DNA from: Flavobacteriaceae bacterium CRH
Lineage (GTDB): Bacteria > Bacteroidota > Bacteroidia > Flavobacteriales > Flavobacteriaceae
Reading direction: 5' to 3'
NCBI GenBank assembly: GCA_001507425.1
Contig: LMAJ01000002.1
Location: 170,295-234,294, forward strand
Length of the DNA stretch: 64,000 nucleotides
A program made the translations under genes and the position numbers. Of this stretch, positions 27,633-35,695 are shown one piece after another. Numbering within the stretch: position 1 is the first letter of the stretch; each line of letters begins with the position of its first letter. The notes under the pieces are model-generated. The model saw only the letters and a program-made list of their open reading frames with translations. It was not told the DNA's origin and made no database searches.

Positions 27633-27869
27633 TTTTAATCTGTTTTAACTTTCACACAAAAAGCTCTTCTTAATAAAAAGTTCGAAAAAGGTAGAAATCT
27701 CCCTTTTTTCAAACAAAAATTATTTTAAGCTATTTTCAGCTTATTTATTACTAATAAATATATTTAGATATCGATTTTTTGAATTCATTTAAAAAAACAT
27801 CATTTATGCGAGTCATTTTTTTTGAACTTAAAAACGTATTTACTATTTTATGACGTTTTAATTCTTTTT

Positions 27870-29468
27870 TTATTTTGTAATTCTAAACCAATCTACTGCA
27901 ACATTACCGGAATCATTGGTACCTTTTTCACTCAGAGCAAAAAGTCCCACTTTTGCTCCAATCCATTTTCCTTCTTTAGCGATAAAATCATTACCAATAG
28001 CCTCATATTTTTTATCATCTAAACTATAGAAAAAACTACAAACGCCACCTTTCTTAATTTTTACTCTCAAATAGATGGTATTATTTTTTATTAAAACAGG
28101 AGTAGTTTCTGTTTCAGAAACTTTTTTATCGAAAGTTCCCGTTTTCTGGTTTAAGTATAATTTTCCGTTATCGTTTTTAAGATTCAAATAACTATAATCT
28201 AATCCCATTATTATAAGTCCTGTTGATTCTCCGTTTAATCTTGTATTAAAAGTTAACTTGGTTGTTGTTGTAAATTCTTCTGCCGGAAATTTTTGTAATA
28301 ATAAATTCGGAGCTTCAAAAATTTTAGTACTCTCTTTAATGGTTTGTAAGCAAAACAAATTTAAATATCCTAAACTGGTTGGAAATCCCCAATTGATTTG
28401 TGAATTTGCCTGCAATTGCCATTGCAATCCTAATTTAGGCGCGTTAAATTCATCCGATTCTGCAGGAGTTTCTATTGGATATTTTTTGCCAACATTTGGT
28501 TTTTTATAGGTTGTGACCGGTTCTCCAATTCCGTTTTTATCGAAATCCTGTCCCATCACCGGCCAGTCATTTTCCCATTTCATAGGCTGAAGATGTACAA
28601 TTCTTCCGTATGCCCCTTTATCCTGAAAATGTATAAACCAATCTTCTCCTGTTTGTGTTTGTACCCATGCTCCCTGATGCGGGCCATTTATATTCGTTTT
28701 TCCTTGTTCTAAAACTTTCTTTGTTTCGTAAGGGCCAAAAACATTTTTTGATCTTAAAATTGTTTGCCATCCTGTAGGAACTCCTCCGGCCGGAGCAAAA
28801 ATATAGTAGTAATTGTTTCGTTTATAAAACTTTGGACCTTCAATAGTTCCTTCGCTTTCATGTCCGTCAATTACCATAACTTCATCATGATTTGCTACTG
28901 TTCCTTCATCGTTCATCGTACACACTACAATTAAGCTTTTTATTTTTGCACGGCTGCCCGCAAAGGCATGAACGAGATAATTTTTTCCATCATCATCCCA
29001 TAACGGACTCGGATCTATTAATCCTGAACCGGATTTTACCAAAATAGGCTCAGACCAGGGTCCTTCTGCTTTTTTGGCTTTAATCATATAAATTCCGAAA
29101 TCAGGATCCGGGTAATAAATATAAAACTCATTATTATGATAAGTTATACTTGGTGCCCAAACTCCGTTTCCGTGTTGCACTTTATCAAATGTTTCTACCG
29201 GAATTTGTTTGGTTAGTGCATATCCTATAATCTTCCAGTTGACTAAATCTTTAGAATGCAAGATTGGTAATCCCGGAATGCAATTAAAAGACGATGCGGT
29301 CATATAAAAATCATCGCCTACTCTAACTGCATCAGGATCTGAATAATCTGCATGAATAATAGGGTTGGTGTACGTTCCGTCTCCATTATCAGGTACCCAA
29401 ACTTGTGCAGCATTTTTTTGAACTGCAAGTATCGATAGTAAAAGGAATATGATTTTTATGTTTTTCAT
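27870..29468 (-). CDS. GH43 family glycosidase with C-terminal beta-sandwich
   Basis: The protein has 532 residues with a signal peptide (about 1-21). The five-bladed propeller (about 30-330) shows the catalytic triad: Asp44 in DYSDPDAV, Asp152 in IDPSPLWDDDG and Glu210 in GTIEGPKFY. Residues about 340-530 look like the GH43_C2 concanavalin-type sandwich (GLQWQLQANSQINWG, STGLIIMGLDYSYL). Such enzymes are beta-xylosidases or alpha-L-arabinofuranosidases; the pectin setting favours side-chain arabinose or xylogalacturonan xylose, which cannot be decided from sequence. It sits at the end of the GH105 series, after a 326-nt gap. Confidence 0.9.
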   Translation of the reverse strand: MKNIKIIFLLLSILAVQKNAAQVWVPDNGDGTYTNPIIHADYSDPDAVRVGDDFYMTASSFNCIPGLPILHSKDLVNWKIIGYALTKQIPVETFDKVQHGNGVWAPSITYHNNEFYIYYPDPDFGIYMIKAKKAEGPWSEPILVKSGSGLIDPSPLWDDDGKNYLVHAFAGSRAKIKSLIVVCTMNDEGTVANHDEVMVIDGHESEGTIEGPKFYKRNNYYYIFAPAGGVPTGWQTILRSKNVFGPYETKKVLEQGKTNINGPHQGAWVQTQTGEDWFIHFQDKGAYGRIVHLQPMKWENDWPVMGQDFDKNGIGEPVTTYKKPNVGKKYPIETPAESDEFNAPKLGLQWQLQANSQINWGFPTSLGYLNLFCLQTIKESTKIFEAPNLLLQKFPAEEFTTTTKLTFNTRLNGESTGLIIMGLDYSYLNLKNDNGKLYLNQKTGTFDKKVSETETTPVLIKNNTIYLRVKIKKGGVCSFFYSLDDKKYEAIGNDFIAKEGKWIGAKVGLFALSEKGTNDSGNVAVDWFRITK

Positions 29469-29794
29469 TTTTGGTAATTTCTAATTTGATCTTAAAGGTT
29501 TTAAAACCTGTCAGGTCTCGTTGTGGGAATAAGAGCTTATTATTTTGTGTCAATTTCGATATTGCTTGCGATGAATGGATTAAAATCCATCCCAACAATA
29601 TTTTTTGTTCCTCCGGAACGCTAATTAAACCCGACAGGGTTTAAAATCGCACAAAAGAAATTACTCCCATTTTGTGCCATTTCGACGGAGGAGAAATCAC
29701 ATAACGGAATTCCTGTTTTGCTCTTCACTCTTTACTCTTTACTCTTTACTCTTCACTCTTTACTCTTTACTCTTTACTCTTTACTCAAAAAAAT
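29469..29794. other. 326-nt intergenic gap with repeats
   Basis: It contains inverted fragments (AAACCTGTCAGGT near 29510; AAACCCGACAGGGTTT near 29627-29642) and the CTCTTTA tandem array (separate entry). No gene or clear terminator is visible. Confidence 0.65.
29721..29786. repeat. Heptanucleotide tandem repeat (CTCTTTA)9
   Basis: There are nine 7-nt units; units 1 and 5 are CTCTTCA and the others CTCTTTA, followed by CTC. The array lies 8 nt downstream of the stop codon of the GH105 gene that ends at 29795. Confidence 0.95.
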
Positions 29795-31018
29795 TTATCT
29801 ATTCAATTCTAAAGCCGCTAAAATAAAAGGTCCTGTAGCTTTAGGATCGTTGTCTTTTTTTCTTTCGTTTACGTAATATTCGTAAGAACCGTCTCTGTAC
29901 GGATTTCCGCCTAAACCGGCAACCTGGCAGCAGTTTGTTAATGTGATACCTCCATCTTCGTCTACCGTTTTGATTAAGACTTTCGTTAATCCATCAAAAG
30001 CTTTGCTGGCTAATTTTTTATATTTTGCCGGTAAATAACCTTTATTTGCTCCTTTTGCAAAAGCATAAGCAAACATTGAAGATCCTGATGCTTCAAGATA
30101 ATTTCCTTTTTCTCCTCCTTTATCTGTTACTTGGTACCATAAACCTGATTTATCCTGGTATTTGGCTAAAGCATCTGAAACATTGTTTAAATATTTTACC
30201 AATTCTTTTTGTTTTGGATGATCCTTTGGCATATAATCTAAAACATCTACCAAAGCCATTGCATACCAGCCTAAAGCTCTTGACCAGAAATTTGGTGAAT
30301 TTCCCGTTTCTTTATTTGCCCATGGCATTGCTTTGCTTTCATCCCAACCGTGGTACAATAAACCTGTTTTTGGATCTGTAGCATGCAATTGAATCTGTTC
30401 GAATTGTTTTGCGATATCATCAAAACTTTTTCCGTTTTCGAACGTAGCCGTGTATTGTGCATAAAATGGTTCTCCCATATACAAGCCGTCTAGCCACATT
30501 TGGTTTGGATAAATTTGTTTGTGCCAGAATCCGCCGCTTTGCGTACGAGGCTGCTCTGAAAGTTGTTTACGAACTAATTGTAATGCTTTTAAATATTTAT
30601 CTTGTTTTGATTCAGCATAAACATCAAAAAGTAAACGTCCCGGCACCACCAAATCGATATTGTATTTATCAAACTCATAAGTAGTAATAGTTCCGTCTTG
30701 TTGTACAAACTCATCTACGTAACCTCTTATGTAAGCTTTATATCGCGGATCTGGATTTTTTTTATACAATTCTTCAATAGAATGCAAAACCAAAGCATGA
30801 ACGTAATCCCATTTTGGTTTTTTAGCATCATCGATCATATAAGCTTCAGGATGGCGTTTCATCAATGTCAAAGCCATTTTATCAGACCATTTTAAATCTT
30901 TAGAAATAACTATATCCTTTTTTGCCGGTTCTTGCGATGTTACTTTACAACTTGTAAAAGCCATAAAACACATTAATAAAACCGATACGAAATAACCTTG
31001 TTTTCTATTATTCTTCAT
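29795..31018 (-). CDS. GH105 unsaturated glucuronyl/galacturonyl hydrolase, tandem copy 1 (lipoprotein)
   Basis: The protein has 407 residues with a lipobox ending at Cys24 (FMAFTSC), so it should be membrane-anchored. The (alpha/alpha)6 core has NQMWLDGLYMGEPFYAQYTA (catalytic Asp177), YHGWDESKAMPWANKETGNS, NFWSRALGWYAMALVDVLDY and GLGGNPYRDGSYEYY. This is the YteR-like branch of GH105, which removes unsaturated uronate from rhamnogalacturonan or oligogalacturonide ends. It is the most downstream of three tandem paralogues (gaps 22 and 18 nt) in the LacI-site operon that starts at 41976. Confidence 0.9.
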   Translation of the reverse strand: MKNNRKQGYFVSVLLMCFMAFTSCKVTSQEPAKKDIVISKDLKWSDKMALTLMKRHPEAYMIDDAKKPKWDYVHALVLHSIEELYKKNPDPRYKAYIRGYVDEFVQQDGTITTYEFDKYNIDLVVPGRLLFDVYAESKQDKYLKALQLVRKQLSEQPRTQSGGFWHKQIYPNQMWLDGLYMGEPFYAQYTATFENGKSFDDIAKQFEQIQLHATDPKTGLLYHGWDESKAMPWANKETGNSPNFWSRALGWYAMALVDVLDYMPKDHPKQKELVKYLNNVSDALAKYQDKSGLWYQVTDKGGEKGNYLEASGSSMFAYAFAKGANKGYLPAKYKKLASKAFDGLTKVLIKTVDEDGGITLTNCCQVAGLGGNPYRDGSYEYYVNERKKDNDPKATGPFILAALELNR

Positions 31019-31040
31019 TTTAAAATATATTTAAATTCTA

Positions 31041-32258
31041 CTATTTTTCTAATTCTAGTGCGGCTAGGATAAAAGGGCCTAATCCGTGAGAATTGTCCAC
31101 TTTTATTTTTTCTTTAATGTAATATTCAAAAGAGCCATCACGATACGGATTTCCGCCTAAACCTGCACTGGCACAAACTTGTGTAATATGTATTTCACCA
31201 TCTGCATCAACCGTAATTAATTTTTGCGTTATTCCGTTAAAACCTTTATCTGCTAACTTTTTATATTTCGAAGGCAAATAACCTTTGTTCACTCCTTTTG
31301 CAAAGGCATACACAAACATTTCAGAACCTGAAGCTTCCAGATAATTTCCTTCTTTAGTTCCGGAATCTGTTACCTGAAACCATAAACCTGACTTGTCCTG
31401 GTATTTTGCAACTGCGGTTGAAATTTCATTCAGGTATTGAATTAACTCTTTTCTTTTTGGATGTTCTTTTGGCATATAATCTAAAACGTCGACCAAAGCC
31501 ATCATGTACCAGCCAATAGAACGTGACCAAAAATTAGGCGAAGTTCCGGTTTCTTTATTTGCCCAAGGCATTTGTTTGCTTTCATCCCAGGCATGAAAAA
31601 GTAATCCGGTTTTTTTATCAATGGTATGTAAATGAACTTGTTCAAATTGTTTGGCAACGTCATCAAGATCTTTTCCCTGATCAAAAGTTGCCGTATATTG
31701 AGCATAAAAAGGTGCTCCCATATACAAACCATCAAGCCACATTTGGTACGGATATATTTTTTTGTGCCAAAAGCCTCCGGAATTTGTTCTTGGATGCGTT
31801 TCTAACTGTTTTCTTAATGTTTTTAAGGCGGTAAGATAACGCTCGTCTTTTGTTGTGGAATACAGGTCAAACAGCATTTTTCCGGCATTGATATTGTCTA
31901 TATTATAATCTTCTAATTTATAATTTAGAATTTCTCCTGAAGTATTGACAACCGTTTCAGCATAGTCTTTTATGTAAGCTGCATAAATTGGGTTGTTTGT
32001 TTTTTTATGAAGTTTTTCAAAAGAAGTCATTAGTAAACCCAACTTATAATCCCATTTTGTTTTCTCGTTATGATCTACCTGCCAGGCTTGTGGAGCACGT
32101 TTCATGATAGAAAGTGCCATTCGCTCAGACCATTTTAAATCTTTAGAAATAACAATTTCATTTTTTGAAGATTCCTGTCCTGTAACTTTGTCGTTTGTAA
32201 ATAACAAAGTACATGTTAACAGCATTAGCACCAAATAATTTTTATTTCTATTAGTCAT
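31041..32258 (-). CDS. GH105 hydrolase, tandem copy 2 (lipobox lost)
   Basis: The protein has 405 residues and is closely similar to copy 1 along its length (VISKDLKWSERMALSIMKR, YQMWLDGLYMGAPFYAQYTA, FHAWDESKQMPWANKETGTS, NFWSRSIGWYMMALVDVLDY). The catalytic Asp is kept. Where copy 1 has FTSCKVT, copy 2 has FTNDKVT, so the lipidated cysteine is replaced and the protein is probably a soluble periplasmic form. The upstream LLTC is a poor lipobox. Both substrate range and location may differ from copy 1; that is inference. Confidence 0.9.
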   Translation of the reverse strand: MTNRNKNYLVLMLLTCTLLFTNDKVTGQESSKNEIVISKDLKWSERMALSIMKRAPQAWQVDHNEKTKWDYKLGLLMTSFEKLHKKTNNPIYAAYIKDYAETVVNTSGEILNYKLEDYNIDNINAGKMLFDLYSTTKDERYLTALKTLRKQLETHPRTNSGGFWHKKIYPYQMWLDGLYMGAPFYAQYTATFDQGKDLDDVAKQFEQVHLHTIDKKTGLLFHAWDESKQMPWANKETGTSPNFWSRSIGWYMMALVDVLDYMPKEHPKRKELIQYLNEISTAVAKYQDKSGLWFQVTDSGTKEGNYLEASGSEMFVYAFAKGVNKGYLPSKYKKLADKGFNGITQKLITVDADGEIHITQVCASAGLGGNPYRDGSFEYYIKEKIKVDNSHGLGPFILAALELEK

Positions 32259-32276
32259 CTAAACAGGATTTAATTG

Positions 32277-33488
32277 TTATTTATTCAACTCAACTGCACT
32301 TAATAAAAATGCGGCTAAGGCTGGTGAACTATTGTCTTTTGCTTTGCTTTTTATATAATATTCGTTTGATCCGTCACGAAAAGGTTTTCCTCCTAAACCA
32401 ACATTCGACGAAACATTTGAAATTGTAATTTCATTATTGGCGTCTGTTTTTACAAACTCTTTTATAAATGCATCAAAAGATTTTTGTGCTGTTTTTTTAT
32501 AACTTGCCGATAAATATCCTTTATTAGTTCCTTTTGCGAGACTATAAATAATCATTGCTGAAGATGAAGATTCTAAAAAATTATCTTTCAGTTCCGGTTT
32601 ATCAGTAACCTGATACCACAATCCTGATGTGCTTTTTGCTTTGACTACGCTTTTAGCTACTGCATTCAAAAATTCAACCAATTCTTTTTGTTTCGGATGA
32701 TTTTTAGGATAATAATCTAAGGTTTCCACCAACGCCATCATGTACCAGCCAATTCCGCGTCCCCAAATTGTTGGCGATGTTCCAGTTTCAGGGTTCGCCC
32801 AGCCAATTTGCTTGCTTTCATCCCAAGCCTGATATACGAGACCTGTTTTTTTATCAACCAAATGATTTTGAACCAATTCGAACTGTTTTGCAATATCATC
32901 TAACGCTTTTCCATTTTCATATGTAACGGTATATTGCGTGTAAAAAGGCTCTGCCATATACAATCCGTCAATCCACATTTGATTTGGATAAATTTGCTTG
33001 TGCCAAAATCCGCCGCTTGCCGTTCTGGGCTGACTTTCAATTTGTTTTCTTAATTGCTCTATTACTTTTTGATAGCGGTTGTCTTTTGTAATATCATATA
33101 AATTAAAAAGCAATTTCCCCGGATTTACATAATCGATATTATATTCTTTAATATCATATTTCAGGATATTTCCGGAACTGTTAATCATTTCATCAGCATA
33201 TTCTTTGATATAATTGAGATACTTTTGGTCTTTTGTTTTTTCAAATAATTTTTCAAAAGCGGTCAATACCAAACTCATTTTATAATCCCATTTTGGCTTT
33301 TCGGTTCCGTCGATTTGCCAGGCTTTCGGGTATTTATTCAGAATAGTAAGTGCGGTTCTTTCTGACCATTTTAAGTTATCAGGAAGCGCTTTTTCAGTTG
33401 TCTGCGCTATTAATTTTGTACTAAAAATCAGTAAAAAAATAATTACGCATCTAATAAAAAAGGTCTTTATAAACAAGGCTTTAAGCAT
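32277..33488 (-). CDS. GH105 hydrolase, tandem copy 3
   Basis: I chose the ATG at 33488 (403 residues). An upstream in-frame GTG at 33509 would add MAKNNNC from the edge of an intergenic inverted repeat. The start gives a normal signal peptide (about 1-28, IIFLLIFSTKLIAQ). Core motifs are NQMWIDGLYMAEPFYTQYTV (Asp kept), YQAWDESKQIGWANPETGTS, TIWGRGIGWYMMALVETLDY and GLGGKPFRDGSNEYY. Copy 3 is the most divergent of the three, with WGRG in place of WSRA or WSRS in the substrate-binding loop. Confidence 0.9.
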   Translation of the reverse strand: MLKALFIKTFFIRCVIIFLLIFSTKLIAQTTEKALPDNLKWSERTALTILNKYPKAWQIDGTEKPKWDYKMSLVLTAFEKLFEKTKDQKYLNYIKEYADEMINSSGNILKYDIKEYNIDYVNPGKLLFNLYDITKDNRYQKVIEQLRKQIESQPRTASGGFWHKQIYPNQMWIDGLYMAEPFYTQYTVTYENGKALDDIAKQFELVQNHLVDKKTGLVYQAWDESKQIGWANPETGTSPTIWGRGIGWYMMALVETLDYYPKNHPKQKELVEFLNAVAKSVVKAKSTSGLWYQVTDKPELKDNFLESSSSAMIIYSLAKGTNKGYLSASYKKTAQKSFDAFIKEFVKTDANNEITISNVSSNVGLGGKPFRDGSNEYYIKSKAKDNSSPALAAFLLSAVELNK

Positions 33489-33504
33489 ACAATTATTGTT
33501 TTTT

Positions 33505-33676
33505 GCCACAGATTAAAGGATTAGAATACTCAATCATGGTATATTTATTTCACGCAGATTTTAAAAAGATTTAAGCAGATGTACGCAGATCAATATTTAT
33601 AATTTATTTAAATTAATCTGCCAAAATCTGCAGAATCTGCGTGAAAAAAAATCCTTTTAATCCTTTAATCCGTGGC
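33505..33676. repeat. Long imperfect inverted repeat upstream of GH105 copy 3
   Basis: The outer arms GCCACAGATTAAAGGATTA (33505-33523) and TAATCCTTTAATCCGTGGC (33658-33676) differ at one position. Inner arms around TTTCACGCAGATTTT (33548) and GAATCTGCGTGAAA (33633) extend the hairpin. A related fragment, GCCACAGATTTTAATGATTA, occurs near 48652. Confidence 0.88.
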
Positions 33677-33682
33677 TATAAA

Positions 33683-34648
33683 TTACATTTTACCTTTTTT
33701 GTTTAGAATTTCTAATTGCTGATCTAAATATTTCACAAATTCTTCCTGCGTTTTAACTCCGTCCGTTTGTTGCTCCCACGCGCCTAAAAAGTAAAATGAA
33801 GTTGCTTTTGTTGTTGGTTTAAAAACCAATAAATAATCTAAATCAGTATCAGCAACATTTTCAATAGTTTTTACTTCATAAAAAATAGCCATTCCTAATT
33901 TGTCCGGTACTAACGATTGTGCTCCGTAAGTAGCCAAATAAGCCCATTTTTTATTTTTGCTTTCTTTTTTAATCAATTCGGTGTTTTTTTGCTTAACAAT
34001 TCCGGTGCAAATTCCTTTAATTTCTTTGGATGCTTTTATGGTGTGCTGCGTATATAACTGATCTGGTTTAATGGTTAGTTCTGAAGTAAAATCAATTTTA
34101 TCAGAGGCTGTTTTCCAACCGTAATAACGCACTTTTACATTCGATTCGTTTGTTTTATTAGTAACGTTTGCAATGGTAGAATCTACTTCACGAAAGTGTA
34201 ATTTTTCATTGTTTAAATAACGGTCGATAGATCCAATTCCTATTCCTTTTCCGGCTTTCAAAATATCAGCACCCCAATCGCTCATTTCGTGATATGAGTC
34301 AAAATTATCCTGACCAACTTTAGGCAAAATCATTTCAGATGTTTTCTTTCCAAAAATGTCAATTGCATTTCTCCAGTCTAAATACAAACGATATCCAATT
34401 TTATTACTTTCCCAACCCGGACCTTCGTAACGAATATCAAAAGAATGATCTGTGTGTTCCGGGGCTAATTTTAGCTGGTCAACATTTTTAAAAACAGTTC
34501 CGCCAATATATTTTTTTCCTTCCCATTTTCCATCCGTTTTGGCTGATATTTCGGCATACGTTTTGGCTGTTTTTATATCGTATTTTTGAGCTTGAACTGC
34601 TGTAAATCCAACTAATAATAAGGCTGTTAATGTGATTTTTGCTTTCAT
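33683..34648 (-). CDS. DUF4861 domain protein, short form
   Basis: The protein has 321 residues with a signal peptide (about 1-20, ALLLVGFTAVQAQ). It consists of the DUF4861 core alone: RLYLDWRNAIDIFGKKTSEM, YHEMSDWGADILKAGKGIGI, KVRYYGWKTASDKIDFTSEL and DLDYLLVFKP. The longer paralogue at 7868 adds an N-terminal calcium-loop domain. The gene lies 11 nt after the alpha/beta esterase and before the three GH105 genes, inside the LacI-site operon. The biochemical function is not known to me; location suggests processing of pectic oligosaccharides. Confidence 0.8.
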   Translation of the reverse strand: MKAKITLTALLLVGFTAVQAQKYDIKTAKTYAEISAKTDGKWEGKKYIGGTVFKNVDQLKLAPEHTDHSFDIRYEGPGWESNKIGYRLYLDWRNAIDIFGKKTSEMILPKVGQDNFDSYHEMSDWGADILKAGKGIGIGSIDRYLNNEKLHFREVDSTIANVTNKTNESNVKVRYYGWKTASDKIDFTSELTIKPDQLYTQHTIKASKEIKGICTGIVKQKNTELIKKESKNKKWAYLATYGAQSLVPDKLGMAIFYEVKTIENVADTDLDYLLVFKPTTKATSFYFLGAWEQQTDGVKTQEEFVKYLDQQLEILNKKGKM

Positions 34649-34659
34649 TGTATTGTAAA

Positions 34660-35595
34660 TTATTTAAAAATTCTATCTAAAAATTGTGTTGTGTACGTAA
34701 CCGTTTCATCTAACCAGGGTTGAAAAAACCAAAATGAATGCGGTGAATTCTCAATTGTTCTGACTTCGCTGTAAATCTTATTCTGGTTCAAAATTGCAAT
34801 CATATCATCTCTGCCTGCATGAAACCTGTCGAAACTACTGTTTATAAAAAGTGTGGGCGGCGTGTTTTTATTGGTATGGCTTAAAGCCGAAGCATTTTTC
34901 CAGTTCTCCGGTTTTTCTTCATACGAACCTCCCAGCCAAAACGATGCCATTTCTCCTTCTGAAGATTCCGGATGCCGAAAAGCTAAAACGCCATCTATAT
35001 CAATAATCGCATTTACTTTTGAGGATGCTTTACTTTTGTAAGATGCATCTTCAAAATCTGAATTTTCGTTTGTTGTACCAATCAAAGCTGCCATTTGTCC
35101 TCCTGAAGAGCAACCTAAAACGGCAATTTTGTTTGGATCTACATTGAATTTTCGTGCATTATCTTTTATAAATTTAATTGCATTTTTTACATCTAAAACC
35201 CCTTCCGGATATTTTGCTTCTAATGATAATCTGTATTCGATAGCAAAACAAGAATAGCCTTTTGAAGCTATTTCCTTTGCCATAGTATGCATTTGATTTT
35301 TATTTCCTGATCTCCAGCCTCCGCCATGAATCATGATTACGGCAGGATTTAACTTTTGATTTTTATAAAAAAAAGCATCCAAATGCAATGCTCTTTCTTT
35401 TCCTTGCTGATAAATAACTTCTTTAACTTCAGTAATTAAAGTATTGTTTTGTTCGTGAGGTATAGTTATAAAAGGGTATTTTTTGATTAGTTTATTATAA
35501 GTACTTTTTACGGTGTATGAAGTATCAATACTTACTTTGCTTTGTGCAAAAATAGTATTGGAAATCAACAGTATCATAAAAAGCATTTTCTTCAT
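34660..35595 (-). CDS. Secreted alpha/beta-hydrolase carbohydrate esterase
   Basis: The protein has 311 residues with a signal peptide (about 1-18). The oxyanion-hole motif MIHGGGWRSGNK (90-94) and the nucleophile elbow GCSSGG (Ser163) are intact, with a C-terminal His in ENSPHSFWFFQPW. It resembles the lipase/BD-FAE-like esterases of plant-glycan loci, so it may remove acetyl or methyl groups from pectic oligosaccharides; the leaving group is unknown. It is followed by the DUF4861 gene after 11 nt, and follows susD after a hairpin at 35621-35650. Confidence 0.85.
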   Translation of the reverse strand: MKKMLFMILLISNTIFAQSKVSIDTSYTVKSTYNKLIKKYPFITIPHEQNNTLITEVKEVIYQQGKERALHLDAFFYKNQKLNPAVIMIHGGGWRSGNKNQMHTMAKEIASKGYSCFAIEYRLSLEAKYPEGVLDVKNAIKFIKDNARKFNVDPNKIAVLGCSSGGQMAALIGTTNENSDFEDASYKSKASSKVNAIIDIDGVLAFRHPESSEGEMASFWLGGSYEEKPENWKNASALSHTNKNTPPTLFINSSFDRFHAGRDDMIAILNQNKIYSEVRTIENSPHSFWFFQPWLDETVTYTTQFLDRIFK

Positions 35596-35620
35596 CTTAA
35601 AATCCTATTTTACAGTTAAG

Positions 35621-35650
35621 AAAGGAGTTTGAAATACATCAAACTCCTTT
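35621..35650. terminator. Hairpin between susD and the esterase (attenuating terminator?)
   Basis: A perfect 12-bp stem, AAAGGAGTTTGA / TCAAACTCCTTT, has a 6-nt loop. On the minus strand the following tract is only weakly T-rich, so it may reduce rather than end transcription from SusCD into the enzymes, or protect the susD mRNA 3' end. Confidence 0.65.
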
Positions 35651-35695
35651 TTAACTTCTTCAAAAAAACTAAAATCTCAAAAAATTATCAAATTA

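Noticed and set aside
32277..33509. GTG start at 33509 for GH105 copy 3
   Set aside because: The extra residues come from an intergenic inverted repeat, and the ATG at 33488 gives a standard signal peptide.
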